Notes: generated by a model from the letters alone, not told the origin. Numbered from the stretch's first letter, positions 23,416-35,269 are shown. The stretch is 61,275 nucleotides of DNA from Azolla pinnata (GCA_037176905.1 JBBBWG010025001.1:1-61275), one strand, 5' to 3'. Program-made: numbers and translations.

Positions 23416-25746
23416 CTAAACAGTAAAGATTGTTTTACATCCCATTTCTGCAACCTCATCGTCCTCGATGATGGGGACATCGAAGCTGGAAACTAACAGA
23501 AAGGCAGCTGAATTTTCAGGTTCAGTTGCCAATATCTGCGCAGCAGCATAAGAAGCCAAGTCCTTGTTACCATAGATTCGGCACGCTCCAAGCAAGGCCA
23601 TCCAAACAATGGAGGTGGGCTCAATCGGCATTTTCCTGACAAAATCGACAGCTGCTTCTAGCAGCCCAGCTCTCCCGAGGACATCCACCATGCAAGCATA
23701 ATGCTCCGGTGTGCCCATAATGCCATGCTCTTTCCACATCTCATCGAAGCAGTTTTCTGCTTCCTCTACTAATCCTGCATGGCTGCAGGCAGTGAGAATC
23801 CCGACCATGGTGATATTGTTGAATTTGACCCCTCTTCTTCTCATACTATCAGCAAAGTGCAGGACCTTCTCACCATGACCATGTTGGGCAAAGCCGGAGA
23901 TCAGAGCATTCCATGAAACTAGATCTGTTTCGCGCATCTTCTCGAACATTCCCAGTGCTTCGTTCGGGCTTCCGCACTTGGCGTACATGTCAACGAGAGC
24001 ATTTCCGACGAAAAGGTTCGATACTTTCGCATCCATCAACACAAGAGATCCATGTATGCGCTTTCCTTGCTCCAAGTCAGCTAAGCTAGCACAAGCATTG
24101 ATGATGCTAACATAAGCTATCTCATCAGCTTGCACACCCTCCACTTGCATTTGCTGAAGAAGCTCCAAAGCCTTTTCGTCGAAGCCCTTCTCGACGCAGC
24201 CCCCGATCAAGGCATTCCACGAGACTATGTTCCGTTCGGGCATTGCACGGAAGACTTCCATGGCATCTTGCAAGCTCCCCGAAGTAGTGTATACGTCCAC
24301 CAAGGTGCTCCCAACATACAGATCTGTCTCATACCCACTTTCGACACAGAAGGTATTGACAAGCTTGCAGTGCTCTAGGTCCGATTGGTTGTTGCAAGCC
24401 TTGAGTATGTTCAAGAAGGTGACTTCATCTGGTTCTAATTCATATTGTATCATTCTTTTGAGCAGCTTGAACGCCTCCTTGATGTTGTCCGAGTATCCCG
24501 ATATTACCGTGTTCCACACAACCACATTCCTAGTGGGCATTATATCAAAGACCTTCCTCGCATCATCGATACATCCGCATTTGATATACATGTCGATGAG
24601 TGTGCTTATCAGCAAGATGTTTCCGGTTTCTCCGGTCTCGACAAGATAACCATGGATTTTCTGCCCTATATGGAGCTCACCCATGCTCACGCAGGCCTTG
24701 AGACTACTCACGAAGGTAGCCTGATCAGGTGTGATGCCCCCATCATGCTGAATCAACAGATGAAACACGTCCAGCGCTTCCTTGTTCCGCCCGTTGAGAA
24801 TAAATCCCGCAATCGTGGTGTTCCAAGAGATCAAATCTCGCACCGACATACCGGCGAAAATCCGGTAAGCATCTTGCATATTGCCGCATTTGGAATACAT
24901 TGTGATCAGACTATTGGCAACATACAGACCGATCTCGGCTTCATTCCTGATGATGTGGTCATGCACGAGCTTGCCCCAGCGGAGTGCGTCTGCGTCAGCG
25001 CAAGTTCTCAGCATGATCACGAGCGTGTAATCATCTGGTTCTAACCCTTCCTGGCCCATCTGCCCGAAGAGCTTGAAGACATCGTCATATCGCCCATGTT
25101 GAGCTAACCCCGAGATCATGACATTGCATGAAACGACCGTATGCGCAAGCATCTTCTTGAAGGTTTCGAAGGCATCTTCGAGGCCTCCGCATTTCGCATA
25201 CATATCCACCAGAGTGTTCGATGCATGATCAATCAGCTCCACATTCCGCTCCACCATCTCGGCATGAACCAGAGCAGCTCTTCTCAAGCAGCCAGCAGAG
25301 GCACATGCTTTGAATACATTCAGATATGTAACATCATTAGGTGTCTCTCCATCCTCTTGCATCTTCCAAAAGAAGTCGATAGCTTCCCCCGAGAGCTCAT
25401 TCTTGCAATACCCAGATATCATCGAATTCCAGAGGATTGCATCTCGCCCCGGGAGCTCCTCGAAGATGATCTTCGCGTCATCCATGCTGCCACAATTGAT
25501 GTACATGCTCACGAGGCATTTGGCGACGAAGAGCTGCGATTCGAAGCTCGCCTTGATTATATGGGCATGAACTTTCCTTCCATCTTGAACAGAGATGGAG
25601 CTTATGCATGCATCCAACAGGCATTTATACGATCGAGCCACTGCCCGATCGCTGTGTTCATCCCTCTGGGCAAGGATTCGTATCGAAGCCTTTACGCGAT
25701 TCTCATCGAATCTCGGCTTCATGCCCGGCAATGCCAGTTTAATCAT
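23416..25746 (-). CDS. PLS-class PPR protein, E-domain truncated, no DYW
   Basis: One uninterrupted frame of 776 codons. Alternating P, L and S repeats fill residues ~38 to ~690, in about seven triplets. Typical phrases are WNSMISGYCKNELSGEAIDF (P), NVFKACASAGCLRRAALVH (L) and NTLVDMYAKCGGLEDAFETF (S). The last repeats lead into MPIEPTSIVWMALLGACRIY, the start of the E1 domain, but the protein then diverges and stops without E2 or DYW. In plants such proteins bind single-stranded RNA in mitochondria or plastids and specify sites of C-to-U (in ferns also U-to-C) editing; this one would need a DYW partner in trans. No clear transit peptide is visible in the first 35 residues, so an in-frame start further upstream or weak targeting is possible. 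Lack of introns is usual for the family. Confidence 0.9.
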   Translation of the reverse strand: MIKLALPGMKPRFDENRVKASIRILAQRDEHSDRAVARSYKCLLDACISSISVQDGRKVHAHIIKASFESQLFVAKCLVSMYINCGSMDDAKIIFEELPGRDAILWNSMISGYCKNELSGEAIDFFWKMQEDGETPNDVTYLNVFKACASAGCLRRAALVHAEMVERNVELIDHASNTLVDMYAKCGGLEDAFETFKKMLAHTVVSCNVMISGLAQHGRYDDVFKLFGQMGQEGLEPDDYTLVIMLRTCADADALRWGKLVHDHIIRNEAEIGLYVANSLITMYSKCGNMQDAYRIFAGMSVRDLISWNTTIAGFILNGRNKEALDVFHLLIQHDGGITPDQATFVSSLKACVSMGELHIGQKIHGYLVETGETGNILLISTLIDMYIKCGCIDDARKVFDIMPTRNVVVWNTVISGYSDNIKEAFKLLKRMIQYELEPDEVTFLNILKACNNQSDLEHCKLVNTFCVESGYETDLYVGSTLVDVYTTSGSLQDAMEVFRAMPERNIVSWNALIGGCVEKGFDEKALELLQQMQVEGVQADEIAYVSIINACASLADLEQGKRIHGSLVLMDAKVSNLFVGNALVDMYAKCGSPNEALGMFEKMRETDLVSWNALISGFAQHGHGEKVLHFADSMRRRGVKFNNITMVGILTACSHAGLVEEAENCFDEMWKEHGIMGTPEHYACMVDVLGRAGLLEAAVDFVRKMPIEPTSIVWMALLGACRIYGNKDLASYAAAQILATEPENSAAFLLVSSFDVPIIEDDEVAEMGCKTIFTV

Positions 25747-26385
25747 CTTCTGCTATTCGGGGCAAATGCGAAGTGATCATGGTGATGATGACCTTCATCT
25801 TCTTCTTCCACAGGGAAGATCAGCCTTCATCTCTTTCTCTTCATCCAAGCATGAATGTGGTGCTGGCATGTGAAGCCCAACAAACCGACCATGTTCTGAT
25901 GCTCCTCCGCACCCAAAGGCGGAATCGGCACTTCACAAGGAGGCAAGGTAGGAACCGCCAAAGGAGCGATGAAAGGAGGCATTTGGGATTGGAGAGGAGG
26001 ATATGGAGGACTCGGAGAGGGAGCAGCAAGTAGTAGTACCAAGTCTGAAGCTTAGCAAGAAACCCTCGCAGAGAAGAATGTGAAGAAAGCCCTTCTGTCG
26101 ATGGCTAGGGTTAACCAGAACGAAACGGATCTGCAGCAGGACACCATGGGCGCAACTGAGGAATTAGGGTTGCAGAGAAGGAGCAGAAGCCGGATCTTCC
26201 CCCAAATTTCACACCCCAAACTTTCGTAGACACATGTATGCATATATACATACACATCTTGACGATGTGCAAAAGACAGGTTTTGTTGGGACCCAAAGAT
26301 CTCTCTCTCCATGAAAGGAAGAGCAAGCACAGAGCTCGGCTTCTCAGACGGCTGACAGCGCCATAGCCGAGCCGACGATGAAGCA
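25747..26385. promoter_or_regulatory. Shared region between two divergent PPR genes
   Basis: The two PPR start codons face away from each other with 639 bases between them, so both promoters and leaders must lie here. It contains two telo-box-like sites ('ggctagggttaac' near 26105 and 'aattagggttgc' near 26162), a 'gatgatgacc...cttcttcttcc' tract beside the minus-strand start, and a 'catatatacat' near 26238 that could act as a TATA element for the plus-strand gene. Short open frames in the interval look random. Confidence 0.55.
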
Positions 26386-26441
26386 ATGCCCTTGGGACTG
26401 TTGAATCTCAACAGGTCGTCTCTGCATCAGCTTCATCATCC

Positions 26442-26479
<38 letters not shown>

Positions 26480-28959
26480 TGCCTGACCTTACACGCACAG
26501 GTAAGCCTCCCCCTTCCTCCTCCTCCTCCTCATCTCACAGGTTTCTCAGCATTTGCTGCCTCCTACAGCAGCAGCACACCGTGAAAGACCCCACAGTCTC
26601 TTCCAAGCCTAGTGCAACTACCCCATCTCGCCATGTATCGGAGAAGGACCCGATCATCTCCGGTAATCCTGACAGCAGCCGGGATCACGACCCATTCTGT
26701 GGTAGAAATTTGCCCGACTTCACCCGCATATTCGCCGATCTTGGTTCCGACAAGCGCCCCGAATCGGAGGCGTATGCTTCGCTTCTTAGGCATAGCGCTG
26801 ATTCCGGTTCTCTGCCACATGCACATCTCGCTCATTTCCACATCATACAGAGCGGGAGGCATAAGAATAGCTTCCTCGGGAGCCTCATCATTCAGACCTA
26901 CATAAGATGCGGAATGATCGTCGATGCTCATGCTTGGTTCTTGCGCATGCACGATCGCAATGTCTTTTCATGGACCTTCATGATCACTGAGCTTGTGCAG
27001 CTGGGCCAGGGCAAGGAAGCCTTCCCTCTCTTCGATCGCATGCTACATGAGAGTGTTCTGCCTGATGAGCACATTTTCACGAGCATCATATCTGGATGCG
27101 GCTGTGAATTTGATCTCATTCATGGCTCTCGATTCCATTCTCAGATCTCCGGATGCGGGTTCGATACCTCTCTTGTTGTCGGAAATGCCCTCGTCAACAT
27201 GTATGGAAAATGTGGTAGCTTGGAGAATGCTCAGCTCATCTTTGATCGAATGAGCATAAAGAATGTTATCACTTGGACAGCCATCATCACAGCGCATGTA
27301 CAACATGGGGACGGCGGCATCGGGTTCGAAATGTTTGAGAAAATGTATTCTCATGGCGTGTTCCCCAACAAAGTTACTGTTCTGAGCATCGTTGATGCTT
27401 GCACTGCTTCTATGGAAAAGGCAAAGCACATACACACATATGTCATACTTGGCGGATTCGATGCGGATGTTTTTGTATCCACGGCTCTCATAAGCATGTA
27501 TGGCAAGCTTTCGAATCCGGAATGTGCACTTTGCTTGTTTACAAAAATGCCCGAGCGAACAGTTGTGTCGTGGAATGCAATGATAACTGTTTGTGCTGAG
27601 CATGGGCTGATCATGGAAGCTTTTCAGTTGTTTCTCCAAATGCACGAGAAAGGGATGGTTTTGGACAAAGTGAGTTACGTTAACATTGCGAATGCTTTAG
27701 CCAATCAAGAAGATCCTTTCGAATGCAAGCAGATGCACCATCTTATCGTGGAAGAAGGGTTTGAATGTGTCATGGATGTCGCCACTGCATTGATACACAT
27801 GTATGGAAGGTGTCGTAGTTTGGACGATGCGCGGAGGATTTTCATTTGGATGATAGAGAGAACCTCTGTCACATGGAATTACATGATTAGGGTGTATTCA
27901 TGCTACGGGCAAGATGTGCCTGCAAAGCAGCTGCTGGAGCAGATGAATCAAGAGGGAGTATTTTCAGATAAATTCATCGCATCCAGCATGATATCTGCAT
28001 ATGCTACCAAAGTAGCTCTCAGAGAAGGCAAATGGATACATGCATCATTAACGGGCACTGCATTTGAAACCGATACAGTTGTTTCAACTGCTCTTTTGAA
28101 TATGTATTGCAAGTGTGGAAGCCTCATACATGCACGTAGCGTGTTTGACAAAATGACCACAAGAGATGCTGTTTCATGGAACGCCATGATGGATGGATAT
28201 GCTCAATATGGTGATGTGATGAATGTACAAGCTTTCTTTAATTTCATGCAAAAAGAAGGCGTGGCACCAGATACAGCAACCTTTGTGAGTAGTCTCTCTG
28301 CGTGTGCTCGTCTAGTTGCATTGACGGAAGGTAGGCAGTTCTATAATGGTTCAATTCTCCGTGGATTCGAGGAAGAGACCGCCATAGCTACAGCTATATT
28401 TGACATGTATGCCAAATGTGGAAGCATACAAGAAGCTTTGAAAATGTTTGAAAATATGCCGGAGCGGAATGAAGTGTCTTGGAGTGCCATGATTGCTGCA
28501 TACTCTCGGCATGGGCACGGAAAAGAGGCACTTGTACTCTTTGAAAGAATGCTAGCGGCAGGATGTCAGCCTAACGAAGTTACATTCGTGAGCGTATTGT
28601 ATGCTTGCAGTCATGCTGGTTTGCTCGAGGAGGGCCGCAAATGGTGGTATGCGATGAGATGTGATTATGGAATCGCGCCTATTCCTGATCATTTTGATTG
28701 TATGATAGATCTTTATTGTAGAATGGGTCAGCTCGAGGAGGCAGAGGATTTGATAAAAGACATGCCCATCGATCCGACTGCCGTTTCCTGGATGACTTTG
28801 CTGAGTGCATGCCGAAGTAAGACTGATCTATGTCGGGGTGCCCGAGCTGCGAAACGCATATTAGATCTTGATGCATCGGATCCATCGCCGCATCCGATAC
28901 TGCATAATCTCTACCACATTGATTCCTCTAGAGAAGAGTGCGATGGAACTGGCAACTAA
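26386..28959 (+). CDS. PLS-class PPR protein, E-domain truncated, no DYW
   Basis: Single frame of 857 codons. The first ~100 residues are low complexity: a run of 12 histidines from a (CAT)n tract (residues ~20-31) and a serine run from (TCC)n, then a Ser/Pro-rich segment that could hold an organelle transit peptide. PPR repeats follow from about residue 125 to 790, for example GNALVNMYGKCGSLENAQLI, VSTALLNMYCKCGSLIHARS and WSAMIAAYSRHGHGKEALVL. The end reads MPIDPTAVSWMTLLSACRSK, the beginning of an E1 domain, and then diverges and stops with no DYW. Expected role is sequence-specific organelle RNA binding, probably for editing. The motif from residue ~160 on is well conserved, so it looks functional. 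Divergently transcribed from the preceding PPR gene, but the two proteins are not recent duplicates. Confidence 0.9.
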
Positions 28960-29759
28960 TTCTCTGTCGACCTTTGCTTGCACACCAAGCATTGCTTGAT
29001 TAAAACTGATGCTAGCCATTTGCGGGATGTGCTACTGTGATCGAGGCAGCAGAAAAACAGCTGGCCATGTGGTGATTGGAAAGCACAGGACGAGAACCAC
29101 GAGAATCAGAGCTGAAATGTGTCTAGGATGAGAGCCCTCGAGTAAAATGCATTTACCATCTACGATGATAGGCCTGTTGATTTTGCCATTTTAGTTGCTA
29201 TCGCAGCTAGTGGATATCGTGTCCAACCGAATTCAGTTGGGAAACCCTGCTTGTGGTATCTGAAAATCATCTAATTGCGCTAAGTCGGGGCCTTCTTTTG
29301 TATTCTATGCCTTGGGACATATCCATTTGGAATGATGCCAAACAGACTTTGATGGTATGCCTTTTGATATGCTTTCTCAATGTGGATCCACTAAGCTAAG
29401 CGCGATTCTTGATCGGCACTCTTATTTCTAAGCCTGATCAGATATCTCTGTTGGATTCTGCCAATTTTTGGTATGGCGGTGTGCCGAGTTAATGCGATTC
29501 AGATTGGAGCGAGAATGCTTCACAACCGTTCGACTGAACGAAGGCGTGGATTTAGGTTTTCTGCTCTGCATAGATGGGATTGTAGGCGAAACCAGGATTC
29601 ATGGTTCGTTGTGGAGCGATTCCTCAGCTTGGAATCAATTTCATGTATCAAGAAGTTCAGTAAGCTTAGCGATTCCGTGACTTATATAATGTATCGGTCA
29701 ATCCAACTCATGCTAATTAATATATTTCATTTGCAGGATTAGATCCGGGTTGCATCGAA
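28960..29759. other. Intergenic: 3' flank of second PPR gene
   Basis: No gene seen. A short open frame near 29468-29680 has no recognisable motif and lies in sequence that becomes steadily more AT-rich. Confidence 0.45.
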
Positions 29760-30080
29760 TAGTATTGTTCAGCTTTTGAACTGATCTGCAATTTGTTTTT
29801 ATTTTTTCTACAAGATCAAAACTACATCATTTACTCAGTTGCATATTTTCTTACATTAAAAACATTACCCTATCTATTTTATTTACATCTTTTCCAGATT
29901 ACAATTACCCCCGGTAATTCTATTGTTCAGTTTTGAACCGATCTACGATTTGTGTTTTTTTTTCCTACTAGATCAAAATTACCTTATTTATTTAGTTGCA
30001 TGTTTTCATAGATAAAAAAACAGGCCCTATTTATTTATTAACATTCTTTTCTAGATTAAAATTACCTTATTTATCTCCTT
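29760..30080. repeat. AT-rich direct duplication, period ~168 bp
   Basis: 'attgttcagcttttgaactgatctgc' near 29763 recurs with a few changes near 29931. Each copy is followed by a T-run, a 'cta(c/g)agatcaaaa' segment and a 'tagttgcatgttttc'-like segment. Further partial copies of 'tagattaaaattacctta' continue to about 30070. Confidence 0.6.
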
Positions 30081-30198
30081 ACATATTTTCTAGATTAAAT
30101 TTGTTTGATTTATTTACATATTTGCAACTTTTTTGGATTATATATATTTTTCCTAGATTGAATTCTGCTGCAGTTACTTATTCATATATTTAGATTCA

Positions 30199-30683
30199 GG
30201 AGAATTACCAAAAAATACCTAACAAAATTATAAAATAAATTTTAATGCCTGTTAAAATTAGAAATTACAAATTAGCACCTAGCCTTACTACTAATATTTC
30301 CTACTCGGTGTTCGTTTGCGCTTATTAAACCATAACCTTGATATCCCTCAATGTAATTAGGCCATCATCTCAATTGCCTAATGTAATTATTGTTGATTAT
30401 GTAATACAATTAGAGCATTCTGAGAGAAGCTGCTCCATCATCGATTAACCTCTGATTTGGATGGAGGTTGATTTAGCGACCCTAATCTCTAGTAATTACA
30501 TCAAGGGATATCTAAATTATGGTTTAATAAGCGCGAATGCCGATGAGGAAATAGAAGTAGTAAGACTAGGCGTTAATTTGTAACTTCTCATTTTAGTAGG
30601 CATTAATTTGTGGTTTCTAATTTTAGTAGGCGTTAAATTGTAATTTTTAATCTTGTTATGTGTTTTTTTTAGGTAATTCTCCC
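30199..30683. mobile_element. Foldback MITE, ~485 bp, 9-bp target duplication
   Basis: The left end GGAGAATTACC and right end GGTAATTCTCC are inverted copies, and the inverted similarity continues inward for roughly 150 bp per arm, including subterminal units 'cacctagccttactac' against 'gtagtaagactaggcg' and the internal pair 'gcgcttattaaaccataa' and 'ttatggtttaataagcgc'. The element is flanked by TTAGATTCA (30190-30198) and TTAGATTTA (30684-30692), a 9-bp direct repeat with one mismatch. Nine-base duplications are the habit of Mutator-like elements. No transposase is encoded, so it is non-autonomous. Confidence 0.75.
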
Positions 30684-30694
30684 TTAGATTTATG

Positions 30695-31170
30695 GGGAAA
30701 ATTACAGAAAAAAAACACCTAACAAAATTATAAATTACATTTTAGCGCCTACCAAAACTAGAAGCTACAAATTAACACCTCGTTTTAAAACTTAACGCGC
30801 AATCGATTGATCAACACCAAATCAAACTAATTTGCAAGTTCCAATTAACGTCAAATTAACTAACTAAGTAATGCTCAATTTCTTGATTAACACCAAATCG
30901 ACGTGTTACAAACCAATTAATTAATCGGATGCTAAAATCACTAACTTTGGTCGATGCAAATACAGAAACCGAATCGATTAGGATTATTAAATCGTCGGAA
31001 GCGATTGATCCGGGATACAAACCGATTTCCTAGCGGAATTAATCGGGTGTTAATTGCTTTAGCGGAAGATAAGATTAAGCGTTAATCTCTGATTTCTGAT
31101 TTCTGCAGGCGTTCAAATGTGTGATTTGTAATTTTGTGAGGAAGTGTGTTTTTCTTTTGGCAATTCTTCC
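30695..31170. mobile_element. Second foldback element, adjacent and related
   Basis: The left end (GGGGAAAATTACAG, then 'acacctaacaaaattataaa') and the right end ('cacaaaattacaaatcacac' in reverse complement, ending GGAAGAATTGCC) are diverged inverted repeats. Its interior is rich in 'aatcgatt' phrases. It belongs to the same family as 30199-30683 at its arms and as 39195-39610 along its whole length. It begins immediately after the target duplication of the first element and ends about 80 bp before the cyclophilin start. Clear target duplication not seen. Confidence 0.6.
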
Positions 31171-31248
31171 TTGAAAATTGGCTTCCATTTTGTTCTCGAT
31201 TTTTTACTCTGTTTTCTGTGTTCTGTGTTCTGGAGACTGTATGGAGAA

Positions 31249-34141
31249 ATGTGGCGAGCTATGGTAGCTCTCATCCACGCACAGGCATGGCCTCGTGATT
31301 CAACAGCTGCTGCCGAGCTCTGGAGCAAGAAATGGAGAATTCTTCTGCCGGCCCTGATCCTCCTGCTTCTCCTCTTCCTGTTGAGCCTTCTTCCATTCTT
31401 TTCGCTTCCTCACACGAACCAGGTTTCTCAATTTTTTCATCATCATCATCATCATTGTCGTCGTCGTCGTCGTCTTGTTGTTGTTGTTGTTCTTCTTCTT
31501 CTTCTTCTCCTTGCTTTCTTTTTTTGCTTCATTGTTAATGTTCGATTCGTTCCCTGGCTTTCGGTACCTCACATTTTTCTCGATCAGTAGGGAAAGCAAG
31601 CGTTTGAAGAGGAAGAGATCACTAATCACGTCTTCTTCGACGTTGAAATTGATGGCCAGAAATGGGGTAAGTCTTCTTCTCGTTCCGACGGTTTAGAAAA
31701 AAGAGATCTTTTGGGAGTACATGTATTGGCGAAGCGCGAAATTTCTGTCTGGTCCAGGACCAGAGGAAAAACTGTTGATGCAAGGGTTGGTGTGCAGTAA
31801 GCAGCTTATTCCGGGCTACAAGTGCAGATCAAGCTCTATATCTAGCCTTGAGTACGCAGGGGACCACCCGGTTTAAGGTTGTGTGTGTTGAAACAGCTAA
31901 TCTAGGGTTTCATATATAGAACCGATGCCCCAATGTCCTGATCATGTCCAGTAGGACGTATCTCCAACCATACATCTCTTGCATTTTCCGAGATTGGGAG
32001 TGATAGTTGAATGTAGCATCAAGTAAATTCTAATCTTAAGCTGGCACTGTTACTTTAGGGGTTAGGCTTACCAATTAGGAAGAAATCTCTTACAGTTACC
32101 CCATTGTAGGATCTTATCATTCATTTTATCTTTGACAAGTTAAAGTTTTTCATGAAAAGAGAAGGAAAATTGATGAATTGAAGAGAAGCTTACTTCTATG
32201 TATTTTTCCTTGATGTGGGAATTCTTTTCCAAAAGTTGACCTGGTATTGAATACGATACCTAAATGTATAGGAGAAATCTTAAAGTAGATGCCGTACTCA
32301 CTTCAGTCTGGGCTAGAAACTGGAACAACTAGTGTAGATGTGTGGTTACTCCATTAATGAAGTTCACATACCATTTGGCACTAAATTGTAAAGCTTGCCC
32401 TCTGTTTTTACTTCCGTTTAGGGATTGTAAAAGATCTCTGTACAAGTAAATATGGTAATTCATGGAGGTTCTATGTGTGTATTAAGTCTTATAGCAACCC
32501 TTTATGGACGTGTTTTGAAATGTGCATAGAACACCCAATTTACTGACTTGAGACTGGTATTTTCAGGAAGGATAATAATTGGACTTTTCGGCAAAGTGGT
32601 TCCTAAGACTGTGGGTATATTTCCACATGGATATTTTTGTTATTACACCCATGTAGACTGCGTTTTGATGTGAACTTCAACTTGTGTTGATATTGTAACG
32701 GAGATGATTTACTAGATTTGTTCCTTCAATGACATATTCATACAAAATCAGTGACCCAGTCAGGCTGATTCTGGAAAATTATGTCTTTCACATCATTTTA
32801 ATGTTCCATAAGAACGAATTTCTCCATAAAAATCTCTACGATAGATGCACTGACCCACAAGGCTAGTGAGGATTCTTGAGATGTTCTGCATTTTGCATAG
32901 TTCCACATATTGTACAAAATTGGCTTGACCCATATGTATCTCTAGGGAAAACACTGAAATGGAAGCATTTGAATGTGGAGAAAGAAATAAGAAAGTCTAA
33001 TATTGACAAATTCCTTTGTGCATGTTTAATAACAAGAATGCACAGTAACGCACATGTGGAGAGTGTGCTTTAAAATAGTTGTTTGTGACATTGGTCTTGT
33101 TTGCCCATACTATTTTATTCTCTTGTGCGGAGGACCCGTTTCTTATGCTTTGTTTTTGTGCGTGCTGCAGAAAATTTTCGAGCCTTATGTACAGGTTACA
33201 CCAACTTTAACATTTTAAGCATTTTAAATGCTTAGTTGTTCAAGAAATTGAAGTAATCATATGTTCAGGAGAGAAAGGCAAAGGTCTAAGTGGCAAGAGT
33301 CTGCATTATAAGGGAACAATGTTCCATCGAATAATCCCTGGGTTCATGATCCAAGGAGGTGATATTACCATGGGAAACGGAAAAGGTGGGGAATCAATTT
33401 ACGGCCCAAAATTTCGTGATGAAAACTTCAAGCTGAAGCACACTAGTGCAGGTAAACTTGTGCTTGATTTTGGGCCTTGCAAAATGCATTGTAAATATTA
33501 GCAAAACGAGAATACAAATAGCCATATTTTGAACATATATAGGGAAACCCTTGGTATTTCAATGATAATTAAGGTCATTCATTTGCCAACTAGTTTGCCT
33601 TTTCATAAAGGTGATTCATGTCTCATAAAGGTACATATATTATCTGGCTGTATGAAGTGGCCATTCTTCATTTCATGAGATACCATTTAAGGCCACCGAA
33701 CTCAAATTATCTGGTGCTGTCATATGTCTCAAGCTGTGTTTATATTCTTATTTTCTTTTTACTTCTTGTTTCTTGAAGGAGTTGTATCGATGGTCAACGA
33801 TGGGCCTGACAGCAATAGCTCCCAATTCTTTATTACAACCGTAAAGGCAAGCTGGTAGGGATGATGCTGCTAGTATCTATAGTTGTGTTGCGGGTGCAGA
33901 TGTTATGATATGTTCAGCGTCTATAGTTGAAACACAAGCTAATAGTATGATAATGTCTGGTTGCAGGCTAGATGGGGAACATGTGGTTTTTGGTAAAGTA
34001 ATATCCGGCATGGATGTGGTATTTGCTATCGAAGGAGGTGCTGGGACATATAGTGGGAAACCACGCAAAAAGGTTCAAATTGTTGATGCTGGTGAAATTG
34101 ATTTGAAACAGAGGGATGAGCACCAGCAATCTCACTCTTAA
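31249..34141 (+). CDS. Membrane-anchored cyclophilin, CYP21-1-like peptidyl-prolyl isomerase
   Basis: Seven exons: 31249-31422, 31591-31666, 32567-32614, 33171-33194 (a 24-bp microexon), 33269-33451, 33779-33854 and 33967-34141; phases close to 251 residues. Residues ~29-51 form one Leu-rich transmembrane segment, so the protein is likely a type II membrane protein of the secretory pathway, as for Arabidopsis CYP21-1. The cyclophilin domain follows: [57 protein letters not shown] and [11 protein letters not shown]. The residues matching human CypA Arg55, Phe60, Met61, Gln63, Phe113, Trp121 and His126 are all present, so it should be catalytically active. An in-frame ATG at 31144 upstream falls within a transposable element and would add 35 residues; I prefer 31249. 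Confidence 0.9.
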
Positions 34142-35269
34142 TTTGTGACTTTTCAAACCAGTAGAGATGATCATGAAACATCAACTTGAGTACAGCATAA
34201 ACTATCATGACACCTCATAAAACATAAATACAGAAGCGTTGCTTGGATTCCTACAATTTAGTAATAGAATGGAACTTCCCAAGTAAAAATGGCTGTATTC
34301 ATGTGGTGGTAAAATATAATGTCCTTCTCAGATTTTCTATGGATTTTTTCATGCCACGGGGCGATTGAAACTTTCTGTCCAAAATGAAATAGAGATATCC
34401 AATAATATCATCCGACATGTATGGAGCTTTGAAAGCAAACAAAGTTTTGTGGACGAGATTCTTCTCCATCCTGCTATTGTGCTTATTCCTTTAGAATGCA
34501 TGTTATTTGGTTCAGTATTAGAAGTTTATATGGCTTGCACACTATATGACTTCATGATAGAAACAAATTTCATAAACATTATCAAGTATGACTCGAATCG
34601 AATAAATATTTTCATGAGGTCAGTAAAACTTCAATCAGAAACTTATAAATTCAGGAGCACATTCTAGTTTAGCATCTCATGCCTATAAAGTTCGGCTTGT
34701 CAAAACAATATTTGGAGGCAATTGAATACTAGTAACATGGTTTTAGCTGGTGCAACTTGTGTGATACTAGATTGCTTTCAGCACAAAGTTTTATTCAAAT
34801 CATTTTACCAATCTCACCATGTTATGTTATTGTCAAATTTACCAATGCATCTAGCATCTATTCCTTACGTAGATACTAGGCCAGTCCAATTTAGAATTTC
34901 TAAACATGAGCAGTAAACAAATTAAATCATTGTATTGTGGGACTAGGGTATGATACAAGCGATGTAAATATGGGCATCTTGAATGGTGTTTGTGTAGGAA
35001 ACTCTTGCCACAAACTAATTTACCTTGCTGATAACTCAACCAAGTTTGATCAATTTGACCAAAAGAAAGTTGACCGTCAACCGAAGTTTGTTCAATTCAC
35101 CTGAGCATGGTTGAAGCAAATGTGTTCATATCGAAAGAAGAGTACTTCTGCTTATCCGGGGGTTTAAATTGGAGCAAAAATCAATGAAGGCGAGATCCTC
35201 ACTGCAGCAGAACTTTTGCTTGGAGAAGTTCTTCCTAGCAATTGTGTTAAGAACTGTGTGAATTCAGCT
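34142..35269. other. Intergenic, convergent 3' ends
   Basis: Lies between the ends of the cyclophilin and third PPR genes. AT-rich, short random open frames, no motif recognised. Presumably both 3' UTRs. Confidence 0.5.

Noticed and set aside
24445-25044. Long plus-strand open frame (199 codons) and neighbours at 24227-24649 and 25141-25776
   Set aside because: Antisense to the PPR gene; PPR codon usage leaves the opposite strand open. No family motif.
27043-27645. 200-codon minus-strand open frame
   Set aside because: Lies entirely opposite the second PPR gene and has no motif of its own.
29468-29742. Two overlapping ~70-90-codon frames after the second PPR gene
   Set aside because: No recognisable motif, no splice or promoter context, in an increasingly AT-rich flank.
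31300-31629. Lys/Asn/Thr/Met-rich minus-strand frame
   Set aside because: Antisense to trinucleotide repeats in the first exon and intron of the cyclophilin gene.
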